DNA from: JBKQVT01 sp963804825
GTDB taxonomy: Bacteria > Planctomycetota > Planctomycetia > Pirellulales > Thermoguttaceae
Assembly: GCA_963804825.1 (NCBI GenBank)
Contig: CAWDRV010000003.1
Coordinates: 682,001-746,000, forward strand
Length of the DNA stretch: 64,000 bases
Direction: 5' to 3'
The notes under the pieces are model-generated. The model saw only the letters and a program-made list of their open reading frames with translations. It did not search any database and had not been told where the DNA came from. Shown piece by piece: positions 19,096 to 28,161 of this stretch (position 1 is the stretch's first letter; each line of letters opens with the position of its first letter). The position numbers were made by a program, and so were the translations under genes.

Positions 19096-19515
19096 ATGGT
19101 TCATCGCGCGTGTTTCTCGCTGGCGGCCGCCGCCGCCGTGTTGACAACCTGCTGGATCAGCCTGCCCCAAGCCGCCGCCAAACCCAAGGACGGCGGACGC
19201 GACTTGTTCACCAACTATTACGCGCCGCCGGGGAGCGCGGCGGGCGTGACGGCCCAACTCTACCCCTCGCCGCGGCCCACGCCGCCGCTGGTCGGCCACA
19301 CCTACGTCACCTACCCGCCGCTGCTGCCGCAGGAATTCCTCTATAAGCACTGCGACCTTTATCGCACGAAGCATTGCGACGGCAGCGTGACGTGGACCTG
19401 CGTCAGCTACAATCATCGGCTGTTTTTCGGGGAGCACAAGCCGACGATGATATGGGGACTGTCGACACCGTGCACGCCGCCGGTCAAGGCCCCTTCCGTG
19501 TTCTGCATGCCGTGA
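19096..19515 (+). CDS. Exported protein of unknown function
   Basis: 139 residues with a signal peptide (HRACFSLAAAAAVLTTCWIS then PQAAAK). The mature part is rich in Pro, Tyr and Cys: TNYYAPPGSAAGV, HTYVTYPPLLPQEFLYKHC, a second Cys motif TKHCDGSVTWTC and a final TPCTPP. Similar in composition and context to the next gene (19622), from which it may derive by duplication, though I cannot align them well by eye. No domain recognised. Confidence 0.65.
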   Translation: MVHRACFSLAAAAAVLTTCWISLPQAAAKPKDGGRDLFTNYYAPPGSAAGVTAQLYPSPRPTPPLVGHTYVTYPPLLPQEFLYKHCDLYRTKHCDGSVTWTCVSYNHRLFFGEHKPTMIWGLSTPCTPPVKAPSVFCMP

Positions 19516-19536
19516 CGGGTTGACGAAGAAATAAGT

Positions 19537-19583
19537 GGGGGACTGTCCCAATTTTCGTCCGACGAAAATGGGACTGTCCCCTT
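19537..19583. repeat. Palindromic repeat family B, copy 1 (intergenic)
   Basis: GGGGACTGTCCCAATTTTCG then TCC then GACGAAAATGGGACTGTCCC CTT: nearly perfect inverted halves. The same element occurs inside dus (36783) and gltX (57385). Confidence 0.88.
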
Positions 19584-19621
19584 CGGAAATCCCAACCAGA
19601 CATGAAAAGGAACCTGTTGCC

Positions 19622-20050
19622 ATGAAACGCTTGTGGATCTTGCTTGTTGTGTCGGTGTCGGTCGTGGCCGCGGCCGGTCAGGCGCGGGCGCAAAACGACG
19701 CCCCCAGACCGCTTCCCGAGATGGTCTATGACGATCCCACATGCACACCGGCCGTGCGGCCGGCCTGCGGCCCCGTGTGCTGCTGCCACAAAACGCCGCC
19801 CGCCTGGCACGGCTATTATTACGATGCGGCCTGGGGCATGCCGGTGGCCCTGGTCGTGCCGCCCTGTTCCTGCAAACAAGTGAACCTGGGATGGGGTCCG
19901 GGCAGTGCACGGATGGACCACGTCCGCGCCAAGTTCAAGCACATCTGGCCGGGGCCGGGCGTTTACGACCGCGCCGCCTTCCAGCCCACGCCCCCTTGGC
20001 CCAGCGATACGACGCAGTTCGGCGTCTACTACATCCGCGGGCCGAAGTAA
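19622..20050 (+). CDS. Exported Cys/Pro-rich protein of unknown function
   Basis: 142 residues; the ATG at 19622 is chosen because a clean signal peptide follows (MKRLWILLVVSVSVVAAAGQ, cleaved after ARA). The mature part has a cysteine cluster (CTPAVRPACGPVCCCHK, then PPCSCK) that could bind metal or form disulphides, and a Trp/Pro-rich end. No family recognised. It forms a probable pair with the exported protein at 19096. Confidence 0.65.
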   Translation: MKRLWILLVVSVSVVAAAGQARAQNDAPRPLPEMVYDDPTCTPAVRPACGPVCCCHKTPPAWHGYYYDAAWGMPVALVVPPCSCKQVNLGWGPGSARMDHVRAKFKHIWPGPGVYDRAAFQPTPPWPSDTTQFGVYYIRGPK

Positions 20051-20078
20051 GGCGGACGGCAGAGGCATTGCGCGTGAG

Positions 20079-20204
20079 CCGGTGGCATGAGCCGGTGGCG
20101 TGAGCCACCGGATTCCATAACCCCATTCCTCGTGCCGCGCCACACTCGGCAACGGTTGTCCGCGTGGCAGCGATATCCGGAGGCTAACGCCTCCGGCTCA
20201 CATC
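20079..20204. repeat. Pair of short palindromes (GCCGGTGGC and GGAGGCTAACGCCTCC types)
   Basis: GCCGGTGGCGTGAGCCACCGG near 20088 and CGGAGGCTAACGCCTCCGG near 20179, each followed by a CTCAC-like tail. The GCCGG...GAGCC type recurs within the uvrA insertion (2733-2750) and at 60256-60280. Confidence 0.6.
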
Positions 20205-20216
20205 TCCGACACACTG

Positions 20217-20756
20217 CTATCCCGCGGCAGTCTGCCGGCCTTCCTTGCGCAGGGTTGTTTGCAGGGCGGCATTCTTGGCGTTGACCCGCTCGACCAGTGC
20301 GTGCCGGAAGGCGGCGAGTTTCTCCTGCAGGCCGCCGCGGGCGAGGGCCAGGATCTCGACGGCCAGCAGGCCGGCGTTGCGCGGCCCGCCGCCGCCCACG
20401 CCCACGGTCGCCACCGGCACGTCGCCGGGCATCTGCACGGTCGAAAGCAGCGAGTCCAGCCCGCCTTGTAGCTCCGTCGGCACGGGGATGCCGATCACCG
20501 GCAAGACCGTGTGCGAGGCGACGACGCCGGCCAGGTGGGCGGCGCCGCCGGCGGCCGCGATGATCGCCTCGATGCCCCGCGCCGCCGCCGTCGCGGCATA
20601 CTGGCGGACGACCTCGGGCGTGCGATGCGCGCTCATCACCCGGACTTCATAAGGAACGCCGAACTCGTCGAGCACGTCGGCGGCGGCCTTGATCTTCGGC
20701 CAATCGCTGTCGCTGCCCATCACGATGCCCACCAGGGGCGAAATGGTTTCCGACAT
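20217..20756 (-). CDS. purE: N5-carboxyaminoimidazole ribonucleotide mutase (PurE, class I)
   Basis: Purine biosynthesis enzyme converting N5-CAIR to CAIR. 179 residues from the ATG at 20756, preceded by AAGGAG. Signature residues: GIVMGSDSDWPKI, SAHRTPE and GGAAHLAGVVA, with GIPVPT and GGLDSLLSTVQMP, typical of the class I mutase. Follows ald on the same strand after about 90 bases that include a terminator-like repeat hairpin in opposite orientation. No purK is visible next to it. Confidence 0.94.
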   Translation of the reverse strand: MSETISPLVGIVMGSDSDWPKIKAAADVLDEFGVPYEVRVMSAHRTPEVVRQYAATAAARGIEAIIAAAGGAAHLAGVVASHTVLPVIGIPVPTELQGGLDSLLSTVQMPGDVPVATVGVGGGGPRNAGLLAVEILALARGGLQEKLAAFRHALVERVNAKNAALQTTLRKEGRQTAAG

Positions 20757-20805
20757 GAAGGAATCTCCTTGCGGGGAAGTCTCGGGGGCTGGAGGTCGGA
20801 CCAGT

Positions 20806-20832
20806 CCCCCGGACGCAGTCCGGGGGCTTTTT
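20806..20832 (+). repeat. Terminator-like hairpin, family D copy 2
   Basis: Stem CCCCCGGAC / GTCCGGGGG, GCA loop, then CTTTTT. The T-run follows on the + strand, whereas the flanking genes (ald, purE) are on the - strand, so here it behaves as a dispersed repeat rather than as the operon terminator. Confidence 0.7.
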
Positions 20833-20845
20833 CGCTCCCCCATCC

Positions 20846-21955
20846 CTATCGTTCAAACCGTGCGTTGTAAGGCAGGCCGAAGGTTTCCGCCACGGCCCGG
20901 TTGGTCACTTCGCCCCGGAAGATGTTGATCGCCCGGCTCACCGGGGCCGATAGCTCGGCGGCCGCCGGCAGCGAGCGATTGGCGATCTGGAGCCCCCAGG
21001 GAAGCGTCACGTTGCACAAGGCGAAGGTGCTGGTGCGGCCGACGGCCCCGGGCATGTTGGCCACGCAATAATGGACCACGTCGTCGACGACGAACGTCGG
21101 GTCGGCGTGGGTCGTCGGCCGGCTCGTGGCCGTGCATCCGCCCTGGTCGATGGCCACGTCGATGATCACGGCGCCGGGTTTCATCAGCTTCAGGTCGTCC
21201 CGCTCGATCAGCACCGGCGCCTTGGCGCCGGGCACCAGCACGGCGCCGATGACCAGGTCGGCGTGACGGAGCTGCTCGCGGATGGTGTGCCGGTCGCTGA
21301 AGAGCACCGTGACGTTGGGCGGCATGATGTCGTCGAGGTAGCGGAGGCGGTCCATGTTGATGTCCAAGAGTCCGATGTTGGCGCGGAAGCCGGCGGCGAT
21401 CTTGGCGGCGTTGGCCCCGACCACGCCGCCGCCGAGGATCGTGATCCGCGCCGGCTCCACGCCCGGCACTCCGCCCAACAGGATGCCGCGGCCCATCTGC
21501 GGCCGCTCCAGGTACTTCGCCCCCTGCTGGATGCTCATCCGGCCGGCCACCTCGCTCATGGGCGTCAACAGCGGCAGCCGGCCGCCGTCGTCGCGGAGCG
21601 TCTCGTAGGCCACGGCGATGCAACCCGAGGCCAGCAACGCCTCGGTCAATTGGCGGTCGGCGGCCAGGTGAAAATAGGTGAACACGATCTGGCCCGGCCG
21701 CAACATCCGCACCTCGGCCGGTTGCGGCTCCTTGACCTTGATGATCATGTCGGCCCGTCCGTAGACCTCTTGCGGCCCGGCGACCAGTTCGGCGCCGTGG
21801 CGAACATATTCCTCGTCGGTCAGGCCCGAACCCAATCCGGCCCCGGACTCGACCAGCACACGGTGTCCGGCGCGGGTCAATTCCTCGGCCCCGACGGGCA
21901 ACAGACCGACGCGATATTCATCCGGCTTGATTTCCTTCGTCACGCCTACGATCAT
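20846..21955 (-). CDS. ald: Alanine dehydrogenase
   Basis: NAD-dependent reversible deamination of L-alanine to pyruvate and ammonia. 369 residues, complete and in frame. Start MIVGVTKEIKPDEYRVGLLP; nucleotide-binding ILGGGVVGANAAKIAAGF; VLVPGAKAPVLI; IDVAIDQGGC; and PGAVGRTSTFAL NVTLPW-type end with a family-typical length. The ATG at 21955 matches the family N-terminus; an ATG further up would add residues from the palindromic repeat. Role in nitrogen metabolism fits the PII and glnE genes elsewhere in the window, but there is no direct link. Confidence 0.95.
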   Translation of the reverse strand: MIVGVTKEIKPDEYRVGLLPVGAEELTRAGHRVLVESGAGLGSGLTDEEYVRHGAELVAGPQEVYGRADMIIKVKEPQPAEVRMLRPGQIVFTYFHLAADRQLTEALLASGCIAVAYETLRDDGGRLPLLTPMSEVAGRMSIQQGAKYLERPQMGRGILLGGVPGVEPARITILGGGVVGANAAKIAAGFRANIGLLDINMDRLRYLDDIMPPNVTVLFSDRHTIREQLRHADLVIGAVLVPGAKAPVLIERDDLKLMKPGAVIIDVAIDQGGCTATSRPTTHADPTFVVDDVVHYCVANMPGAVGRTSTFALCNVTLPWGLQIANRSLPAAAELSAPVSRAINIFRGEVTNRAVAETFGLPYNARFER

Positions 21956-21992
21956 GAAGTCTCTCCATGCTTGTGCCCCGTAAAACAGCAAG

Positions 21993-22053
21993 TCAGGAGG
22001 ACAGGCATTCCTGCCTGTCCTTTACGGGCAGACAAGAATGTCTGCCCTCCTGA
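21993..22053. repeat. Palindromic repeat family F, copy 1
   Basis: TCAGGAGGACAGGCATTCCT...GGGCAGACAAGAATGTCTGC..CTCCTGA: arms TCAGGAGG and CCTCCTGA enclose two smaller palindromes. Other copies at 31594-31649 and 34061-34121. Confidence 0.82.
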
Positions 22054-22411
22054 ACTTGGATGGGTTATTGTTTTACGGCCCCTTATGCAAAAAATGGTTG
22101 TGGCTTGGCGGGCCGCAGGGTTGATCCCCGCGGTCGCGGGTTCTCGGTTCCGGGCGTTTGGCACGCACGCGGACACAACGCATGGCCTGCATTTTACGCA
22201 GTCCTGCTCGGCCCCGTCCAGGGAGCCGGCAGCGCCGGGGCGGGAATTTCCTGCCCTTGTTCGGTTCCCCCGATTCCGGTACATTGGCACCGCTGCCCAT
22301 GCGAGATCGCTCCCTAGACTTCTTGGGGGGCAAGGGGAGCGATGGACCCGAAGTTGCGAACCGGCGCAGGGGTTGGATCGGCTTTCGACCCCGAGAGGGG
22401 GATTCCGAACC
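22054..22411. other. Intergenic region upstream of lpxD
   Basis: 358 bases between divergent ald and lpxD. No coding frame with family support, no RNA gene and no repeat copy recognised. It should contain the lpxD promoter. Confidence 0.4.
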
Positions 22412-23479
22412 ATGCAGGCGACTCTTGCCCAGCTTGCCACCTTGGTCGATGGGCAGTTGCTCGGCTGCGGCAACGGCGACGTGGTGATTGACGGGGCTGC
22501 CCCGTTGTGCGACGCCCAGCCCGGTCAAATCACCCTGGTCGATGGGGGGGAAAAGACCCAAGACCTGACCGCCTGCCGGGCCGCCGCCGTCATTGTGCCG
22601 CGTTCGTTGACCCCCACGGGCCTGCCGGCCATCCAGGTGGCCGACGCCCATCGCGCGTTTGCCGCGGTGGTGGCCTTCTTCCGCCCGGGGCGTGGACGGG
22701 CCCCTGTCGGCGTCAGCCCCCAAGCCTGCATCAGCCCGACGGCCAAACTGGCCGACGACGTGGACGTCTATCCGCTGGCCACCATCGGCGACAACGTCGA
22801 GATCGGCGCCGGCACGACGATCCACGGCGGCGTCCATATCATGGCCGGCTCGCGGATCGGCGAAAATGTGACCATCTTCCCCAACGCGGTGCTCTACGAG
22901 AACACGGTGGTCGGTCCGCGGTGCATTATTCACGCCGGCGCGGTGTTGGGGGCCTATGGGTTCGGCTATGAACTGGTAGACGGCCGGCACAAGCTTTCCG
23001 CCCAGTTGGGCAACGTCGAGCTGGGCGCGGACGTCGAGATCGGGGCCGGCACGACCATCGACCGCGGCACCTACGGCCCGACCGTGATCGGCGAGGGAAC
23101 GAAGATCGACAACCTGGTCATGGTCGCCCACAACTGCCGCATCGGCCGGCACAACATGCTCTGTTCGCAGGTGGGCATCGCCGGCAGCACCACGACCGGC
23201 GACTACGTGGTCATGGCCGGGCAAGTGGGCGTCCGCGACCACGTCCACATCGGACAGCGTGCGGTCCTGGGCGCGATGGCGGGCGTGACCAACGACGTGC
23301 CCGACGGCAGCCGCATGATCGGCATCCCCGCCACGCCCGAACGCGAACAGAAAATCAAGCAGGCCCTGATCAGCCGCCTGCCGGAGATGCGTCAGCAGTT
23401 GAAGCAATTGCAGGCCGCCGTCGAAAAGCTCGTGCAAGACGCCCAGCCAAAGTCCCCTCTCCCGCCGGGAGAGAGCTAG
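22412..23479 (+). CDS. lpxD: UDP-3-O-acylglucosamine N-acyltransferase (LpxD)
   Basis: Third step of lipid A synthesis. 355 residues from the ATG at 22412. N-terminal uridine-binding domain (LVDGQLLGCGNGDVVIDGAA), then left-handed parallel beta-helix hexapeptide repeats (IGDNVEIGAGTTIHGGVHI, IGEGTKIDNLVMVAHN with the catalytic His, GIAGSTTTGDYVVMAGQVG) and a C-terminal helix (MRQQLKQLQAAVEKLVQ). The last residues (KSPLPPGES) and the TAG stop are encoded by a family A palindromic repeat, an unusual C-terminus. lpxI follows 61 bases later. Confidence 0.95.
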   Translation: MQATLAQLATLVDGQLLGCGNGDVVIDGAAPLCDAQPGQITLVDGGEKTQDLTACRAAAVIVPRSLTPTGLPAIQVADAHRAFAAVVAFFRPGRGRAPVGVSPQACISPTAKLADDVDVYPLATIGDNVEIGAGTTIHGGVHIMAGSRIGENVTIFPNAVLYENTVVGPRCIIHAGAVLGAYGFGYELVDGRHKLSAQLGNVELGADVEIGAGTTIDRGTYGPTVIGEGTKIDNLVMVAHNCRIGRHNMLCSQVGIAGSTTTGDYVVMAGQVGVRDHVHIGQRAVLGAMAGVTNDVPDGSRMIGIPATPEREQKIKQALISRLPEMRQQLKQLQAAVEKLVQDAQPKSPLPPGES

Positions 23480-23539
23480 GCGGTTGTCCGATAATGACTC
23501 CCCTCTCCCCTTGTGGGAGAGGGGTTGGGGGTGAGGGGG
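23453..23539. repeat. Palindromic repeat family A, copy 3, at the lpxD 3' end
   Basis: CCCCTCTCCCGCCGGGAGAG at the lpxD stop and CCCCTCTCCCCTTGTGGGAG plus AGGGGTTGGGGGTGAGG just before lpxI. It fills almost the whole gap between the two genes. Confidence 0.8.
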
Positions 23540-23540
23540 A

Positions 23541-24479
23541 ATGGCCAACAGCACACGTCCAACCGACGGCCCTGTCCCCGACTCAATCCCATCGGGCGAG
23601 CCGGACCATTCCCACGCCGGCGGCCGCATCGGCCTCATGGCCGGCTGGGGCCGCTATCCGCTGCTGGTCGCCGAGGCCCTGAAGCGGCAAGGGCATGAAG
23701 TCTTTTGCCTCGGCGTGATCGACCATGCGGACCCGGCGCTGGCCGCCGTGTGCGATGATTTCCAATGGAGCGGCCTGGCCCGCTTCGGCGCCGCGTTGCG
23801 CTACTACAAGCGGCACGGAGTGACCCGTGCGATCATGGCCGGCAAGGTCCACAAGGTCTTGTTGTTTCAGCCGTGGCGTTGGCTCCGTCATTTTCCCGAC
23901 CTGCGGACCATCCGCATGTTTCTGCCCCACTTCTTCACGCGGCGAAAAGACTGCAAGGACGACACGCTGCTGGGGGCGATTGTCGAGGAGTTCGCCCGGG
24001 CGGGCATTCGCTTCGCCCCCGCCACCGATTACGTGCCCGAGCTGCTGGTGGGCGAGGGGCAACTGACGGCGGCCGGACCGTCGGCCTGGCAGTGGAAGGA
24101 CATTCGTTTCGGCTGGGAGTTGGCCAAGGAGATGGGCCGGCTCGACGTGGGCCAGAGCGTGGCCGTCCGCGACCAGGCGGTGATGGCCGTCGAGGCGGTC
24201 GAGGGGACCGACGAGTGCATCCGGCGTGCCGGCGCGCTATGTCGGGCGGGCGGATTCACCGTCGTGAAAGTGGCCAAGCCCCAGCAGGACATGCGTTTCA
24301 ACGTCCCGACGGTCGGCCTGAAAACCGTCGAGACGCTAGCGGCCTCCGGCGGCCGGGTGTTGGCCATCGAGGCCGGCCGCACCATTCTCCTGGACGGACC
24401 GGAGGTGATCGCTTTCGCCGACCGGCATCACTTGGCGATCGTGGCCGTCACGCCGGACAAGGTGGAAAAAGGGCTGTAG
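23541..24479 (+). CDS. lpxI: UDP-2,3-diacylglucosamine pyrophosphatase (LpxI, DUF1009)
   Basis: Converts UDP-2,3-diacylglucosamine to lipid X. 312 residues. Motifs: RIGLMAGWGRYPLLVAEALK, AIMAGKVHKVLLFQPWRW, KDDTLLGAIVEEF, VLELLVG-like PELLVGEGQL, VGQSVAVRDQAVMAVEAVEG and the end KPQQDMRFNVPTVGLKTVE, all LpxI features. The first 28 residues are poorly conserved and the start could be later. LpxI replaces LpxH in bacteria lacking it, and the lpxD-lpxI pair indicates a lipid A-type outer membrane. Confidence 0.92.
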   Translation: MANSTRPTDGPVPDSIPSGEPDHSHAGGRIGLMAGWGRYPLLVAEALKRQGHEVFCLGVIDHADPALAAVCDDFQWSGLARFGAALRYYKRHGVTRAIMAGKVHKVLLFQPWRWLRHFPDLRTIRMFLPHFFTRRKDCKDDTLLGAIVEEFARAGIRFAPATDYVPELLVGEGQLTAAGPSAWQWKDIRFGWELAKEMGRLDVGQSVAVRDQAVMAVEAVEGTDECIRRAGALCRAGGFTVVKVAKPQQDMRFNVPTVGLKTVETLAASGGRVLAIEAGRTILLDGPEVIAFADRHHLAIVAVTPDKVEKGL

Positions 24480-24631
24480 ATTTGCAAGTCCGTCGTGTGC
24501 CACTGGCATTTTGCCGGTGCCGCGAGGTGGGTTCTCTTTCGTGTGAGGCGCTTGCGGTCCAGCCCCTTCGAGGCTGAGAGACAACCAGGGGCTGGAGCCG
24601 TCGTTTTCGGTTCCTGGTGCCGTTATTCCGT

Positions 24632-25169
24632 CTATTGCGTCACAACGAGCGAATTCAGGAACCGGTCGGCATCGGCCGATGTCGCCCTGGGCTCCGTTCC
24701 CGCCACGGTCAACTGATAGAGCCTTCCCTCCACAAGGTAGATGCGAGATCGGGCGATTCCGGGCTGCTCATTCAAATTTGCCCGCACCTCAAGCCCAGGG
24801 TGTTTTCCGTCCAGGGTGATCCTGGAGGTGCTCACGAGATTTCGCGCATAGTGCCAGCCCACCCTGTCGCTGCTTGATCGAGGCATTTTGCCTGCTCAGG
24901 TGCGGACAATTTGGCGAGCCTCGGCGCGTCTGTGAAAGAGACGCTGTAGGCTTCGTTTTCCAGCTCGGCCATGAAGAGGTTCATCGTCATGCCATGAGCG
25001 CTCCCCACTTGCTTCTCCGGCCTGCCCGGCATCAGTACCTTGAATTTCCCTTCTTGTGAAACAAACTCTTTCCATTCCGGCGTCCCGCGCTCGCGGGAAG
25101 GCCCTTGAAACCCTGGCTTTCCGCAAGCGGTGAGCGGCACCAGCGCAACATGAGCGCTCCAAGCATCAT
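24632..25169 (-). CDS. Predicted lipoprotein, frame-broken
   Basis: About 178 residues after correction. The start is an ATG pair at 25164-25169 leading to a lipoprotein signal peptide with lipobox LTAC (MLGALML then ALVPLTACGK). The mature part (FVSQEGKFKVLMPGRPEKQ, MTMNLFMAELENEAYSVSFT, IARSRIYLVEGRLYQLTVAG, ADRFLNSLVV) has the layout of small planctomycete exported proteins of unknown role. Frame breaks: one extra C near 25150 in the signal peptide and one missing base near 24865. Both lie in otherwise conserved text. Confidence 0.65.
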
Positions 25170-25312
25170 TGGTCGTTGCACAGGACCCTCCTCTCGGAGG
25201 TGGAATGGTGTCAGCGGGAAAGCTGTCGGGAACCGAAAATAACGGCTCTCGGCACGAACGGCATAACCTCCTAACATAGTCCCACGGCAGACAAAAACAA
25301 GACCACCAAAAT

Positions 25313-25440
25313 AAGGATGAAGGATAAAGGATGAAGGATGAAGGGAAAGGGATGCGTGGCGCAGGACCCGCCCGGTCATCCTTCATCCTTGATCCTTCAT
25401 CCTTTGCCCGCCCCCAATCCCCAATCCCCAATCCCTTTTC
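25313..25440. repeat. Mixed repeat block (GGATGAAGG and CCCCAATCCCCAATCC types)
   Basis: GGATGAAGGATAAAGGATGA at 25315-25342, its complement CATCCTTCATCCTTGATCC at 25379-25396, and a tandem CCCCAATCCCCAATCCCC at 25417-25434. The CCCAATCCCTAATCC motif recurs at 56158-56187 and 63797-63818. Confidence 0.65.
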
Positions 25441-25444
25441 CCCC

Positions 25445-26620
25445 CTACTCCTCGAACACCAGCGGGTGATCCGACCGCGGATCGTCGATCCGTATGGCCA
25501 CCTTGCCCGCCAAGAGATCGTCGAACAGCCGGCCGACAAACTCCTCGCGCCAGCCGCGGGCCAACCGCGGCGGCCGGCGATCCTCCGGCCCCGGACTGCC
25601 GCGATACGACAATAGCTCGCGGATGTCGTTCGGTCCGCCCACCAGGTTGGGCGAGAGCCGGGCCTGGCGGCAAATGCTCCCCAACGCCGCGAACAGGAAC
25701 TGGCCGAGCACCGAGAGTTGCGGGGCCGGCTCGCGCAGCGTCCGCGCCGGGCATTGCTCCTCGGGCAAGGCCAACGCGCGTTGGATCGCGGCCGCGATCT
25801 CGTCCACCCGGCGGAGCAGGTCGCCCCGCTCCATCCCACGCACCGCCCGGATGCGCTTGACATCGGCCGTCTGCCGGCGGGCCAGCTCGATGATCAGGTC
25901 GTCGCGGAGGACGCGGCGGGCGGGCTGATCGCGACGCCGGGCCTCGGTGTCCCGCCACTTCCACAACTCGCGGACGAGCGCCTGGCTGCGGGCGTCCAGG
26001 CCGGCATTGCCCGACACCCGATGCCAATGGTCCTGGAGCATGGTGCGGCAAAGCTCGTCTTTCCAGTCGGTCATTTCGTCGTCCATCCAGCGCGAGCGGC
26101 CCAACAGGCCGAGCCGCGCCTGGAGCCGGTCGCACAACGGCTGCAAGTGGAGGGCGTCTTCCAGGGCGTATTCGATCTGCCGCTTCGAGAGCGGACGCCG
26201 CCGCCAGTCGGTCCGGGTTTCGTGCTTCGCCGAGGTCCGGTCGAGGATTTTCTGGACCAGCGTGCCGAACCCGGCGGGGTATTCGATGCCCGTCAGCCCG
26301 GCCGCCACCTGCACGTCGAACAGCCGCTCGGGCAGCCGGCCGACCGCTTGCAGGCAGAATTCCATTTCGCCGCGGCCGGCGTGGACGACGGTCTGATGGC
26401 CGGCGGCGACGACCGCCTCCCAGAAGGGCTTCATGTCGGCGACGGTCAGGGCGTCGATCACGGCCAGCCGTCCCTCGGCCGCCACTTGGACGAGGCAGAG
26501 CACGGGCCGATAGGTGTGTTCGGAGACGAATTCGGTGTCGAAAGCGATGGTCGCGGCGGCGGCGAGCCCTCCGCAATAGTCGCGCAGTTGCGCGTCGGTG
26601 GTGATGTTTTGGTAGTCCAT
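25445..26620 (-). CDS. rnd: Ribonuclease D
   Basis: 3'-5' exoribonuclease for tRNA 3' maturation. 391 residues, unbroken. DEDD exonuclease motifs: TIAFDTEFVSEHTY (Exo I), VVHAGRGEMEFC (Exo II), YALEDALHLQPLCDRLQ (Exo III), followed by two HRDC-like helical domains (LVRELWKWRDTEARRRDQPA, RRVLRDDLIIELARR). The start ATG at 26618-26620 is one base from the stop of the upstream methyltransferase, so it is in one transcription unit with the restriction-modification genes. Confidence 0.92.
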   Translation of the reverse strand: MDYQNITTDAQLRDYCGGLAAAATIAFDTEFVSEHTYRPVLCLVQVAAEGRLAVIDALTVADMKPFWEAVVAAGHQTVVHAGRGEMEFCLQAVGRLPERLFDVQVAAGLTGIEYPAGFGTLVQKILDRTSAKHETRTDWRRRPLSKRQIEYALEDALHLQPLCDRLQARLGLLGRSRWMDDEMTDWKDELCRTMLQDHWHRVSGNAGLDARSQALVRELWKWRDTEARRRDQPARRVLRDDLIIELARRQTADVKRIRAVRGMERGDLLRRVDEIAAAIQRALALPEEQCPARTLREPAPQLSVLGQFLFAALGSICRQARLSPNLVGGPNDIRELLSYRGSPGPEDRRPPRLARGWREEFVGRLFDDLLAGKVAIRIDDPRSDHPLVFEE

Positions 26621-26621
26621 G

Positions 26622-28158
26622 TCAGAACAGGCTGCGTTGTCGCGAGGGCCTTACCCCGAGGATGCGTGCGATGTCGTCGGCCGGGAGGCGCATCATCTCC
26701 GCCGGTTCCATCTTGTGCAAGCCCCCGCCATAAACCCGTCCTTCATTAAAGAAATGCTCTGGGTGAATGGCGCAGCGCCGCGAGGACTTTTTCGGCCTTT
26801 TCGGCCACTTGTTTGGCGACAAAGTCCTTTGGGTAGAGCATGTGGTAGACGTTCGCCGCCGTTGCCCGCGATCGGTTCCAAATGAAACGGAACGGCCGCT
26901 GGCGCGACCGGCCCATGTAGGTGCAGACGAACGGGGCTGGTTCGCGTTTTTCCTGCGAATACCACGGCGAGCGGCGGCTCGTGATGTAGCCCTCGTGCAG
27001 CCCTTGCTTCCTTCCTTCTTCGAGGTAATCCGCGAACCGGGGCCACTTCTTGCGGATCACCGCTTCACTCACGTTGCAGTCAATGAGGGCCAGTTGGCGG
27101 GAAAGCACCGGCCAGCCGTCCGCATCGGCATCGATGATCTCTTGGGTTACGAAGCGTGGGCTCGGCAGGATCGGGCGAACGCAATCAGCCGGAATCCCAA
27201 ACTCCGTCAAGCGGGCCCTCGGCACGATGAAAAAGCGATTGCTCCCCGTCGCAAGTCCCCGTTTGATCGTGAAAAGGTCGCCCAACGTGACATGACTCTT
27301 CTCTCGTCCGTTGGCGTTCTGTTGCGGCAGCGAAGTCCATTTTTTGGTCGCGCGCAACTGATCGAGTTCGACCTCCGCGGACTTTGCCGCATTTGTCAGC
27401 GTGCCGCCGAACGAAAAGACGACCCGGTGGTCCGCGGGCGGCCGTCGCTTCTCGAAGACAACGACAGCTGAAGAAACCAGGGCGTCGTCGAATTGGGCGT
27501 CGGAAGGACAAAAGCGATGAATTTGCAGCAACGACACCCGTTCCGTCAAATAGCGCTTCACCTGGTCCCCGTAGTTCACGTCCATGAATTCCGAGGGGAC
27601 GAGCCAAACGGCCAGGGCATTTTCCGCCATCCAGGCGTGGGCGATCAACAGGAAGTAGCAGTACAGGCCGGCCAAACCACTAAGGCGCAGCCCGGTCACC
27701 GCCTCGACCAGTTTGCCTAGCCGTTGCTTGTCTTCAGCGGTCAAGTGATGATGCCGAACGTAAGGCGGATTCGTCAGGACGACGTTGTACCGGGATTCAG
27801 GGGCCTGTTGGGTAAAGTCGCCGTGCGTTACCCGCAAGCCCTGCCTCTCCCAGATCGCCTTGGCCGCCTCCGCGAACGCCCTGTCCAGTTCGATGCCGGT
27901 TGCGGTTTCCAAGCGTTCTCGTGGAAACGCCTGGAGGAACGCGGCGAAGAAAGACCCCGTGCCAACCGCCGGGTCCAGGAAAGAGAAGTTGCCCTTGCGG
28001 TGCTTGAGTTTGTTCCAGGCGTAACAGGCCATGTCGAGCGACAACGTCGGCGGCGTGGCGAATTGCCCCCACCGATTTCGTTCCTTCGCGGTCTTGAGCC
28101 GGTCGAGTTTCCGCTGCTCCGCGAGCCGTAACGATTCGGCTTCAAGTACGGCGGTCAT
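26622..28158 (-). CDS. N6-adenine DNA methyltransferase of a type II restriction-modification system
   Basis: About 512 residues. SAM-binding motif I FLDPAVGTGSFFAAFL, catalytic motif IV TNPPYVRHHH (NPPY, gamma-class adenine methyltransferase), and a TaqI-like C-terminal target-recognition region (LGDLFTIKRGLATGSNRFF, then RPFRFIWNRSRATA). Near 26780 one extra C breaks the frame; correction adds the tail NEGRVYGGGLHKMEPAEM. It starts 4 bases after the stop of the XamI-like endonuclease. Given that partner, the target is probably the same site, adenine in GTCGAC, but this is inference. Confidence 0.88.
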
Positions 28159-28161
28159 GCC

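Noticed and set aside
23541..24479. LpxI as a two-domain kinase-like protein
   Set aside because: All conserved blocks match the DUF1009/LpxI family, and lpxD lies next to it.
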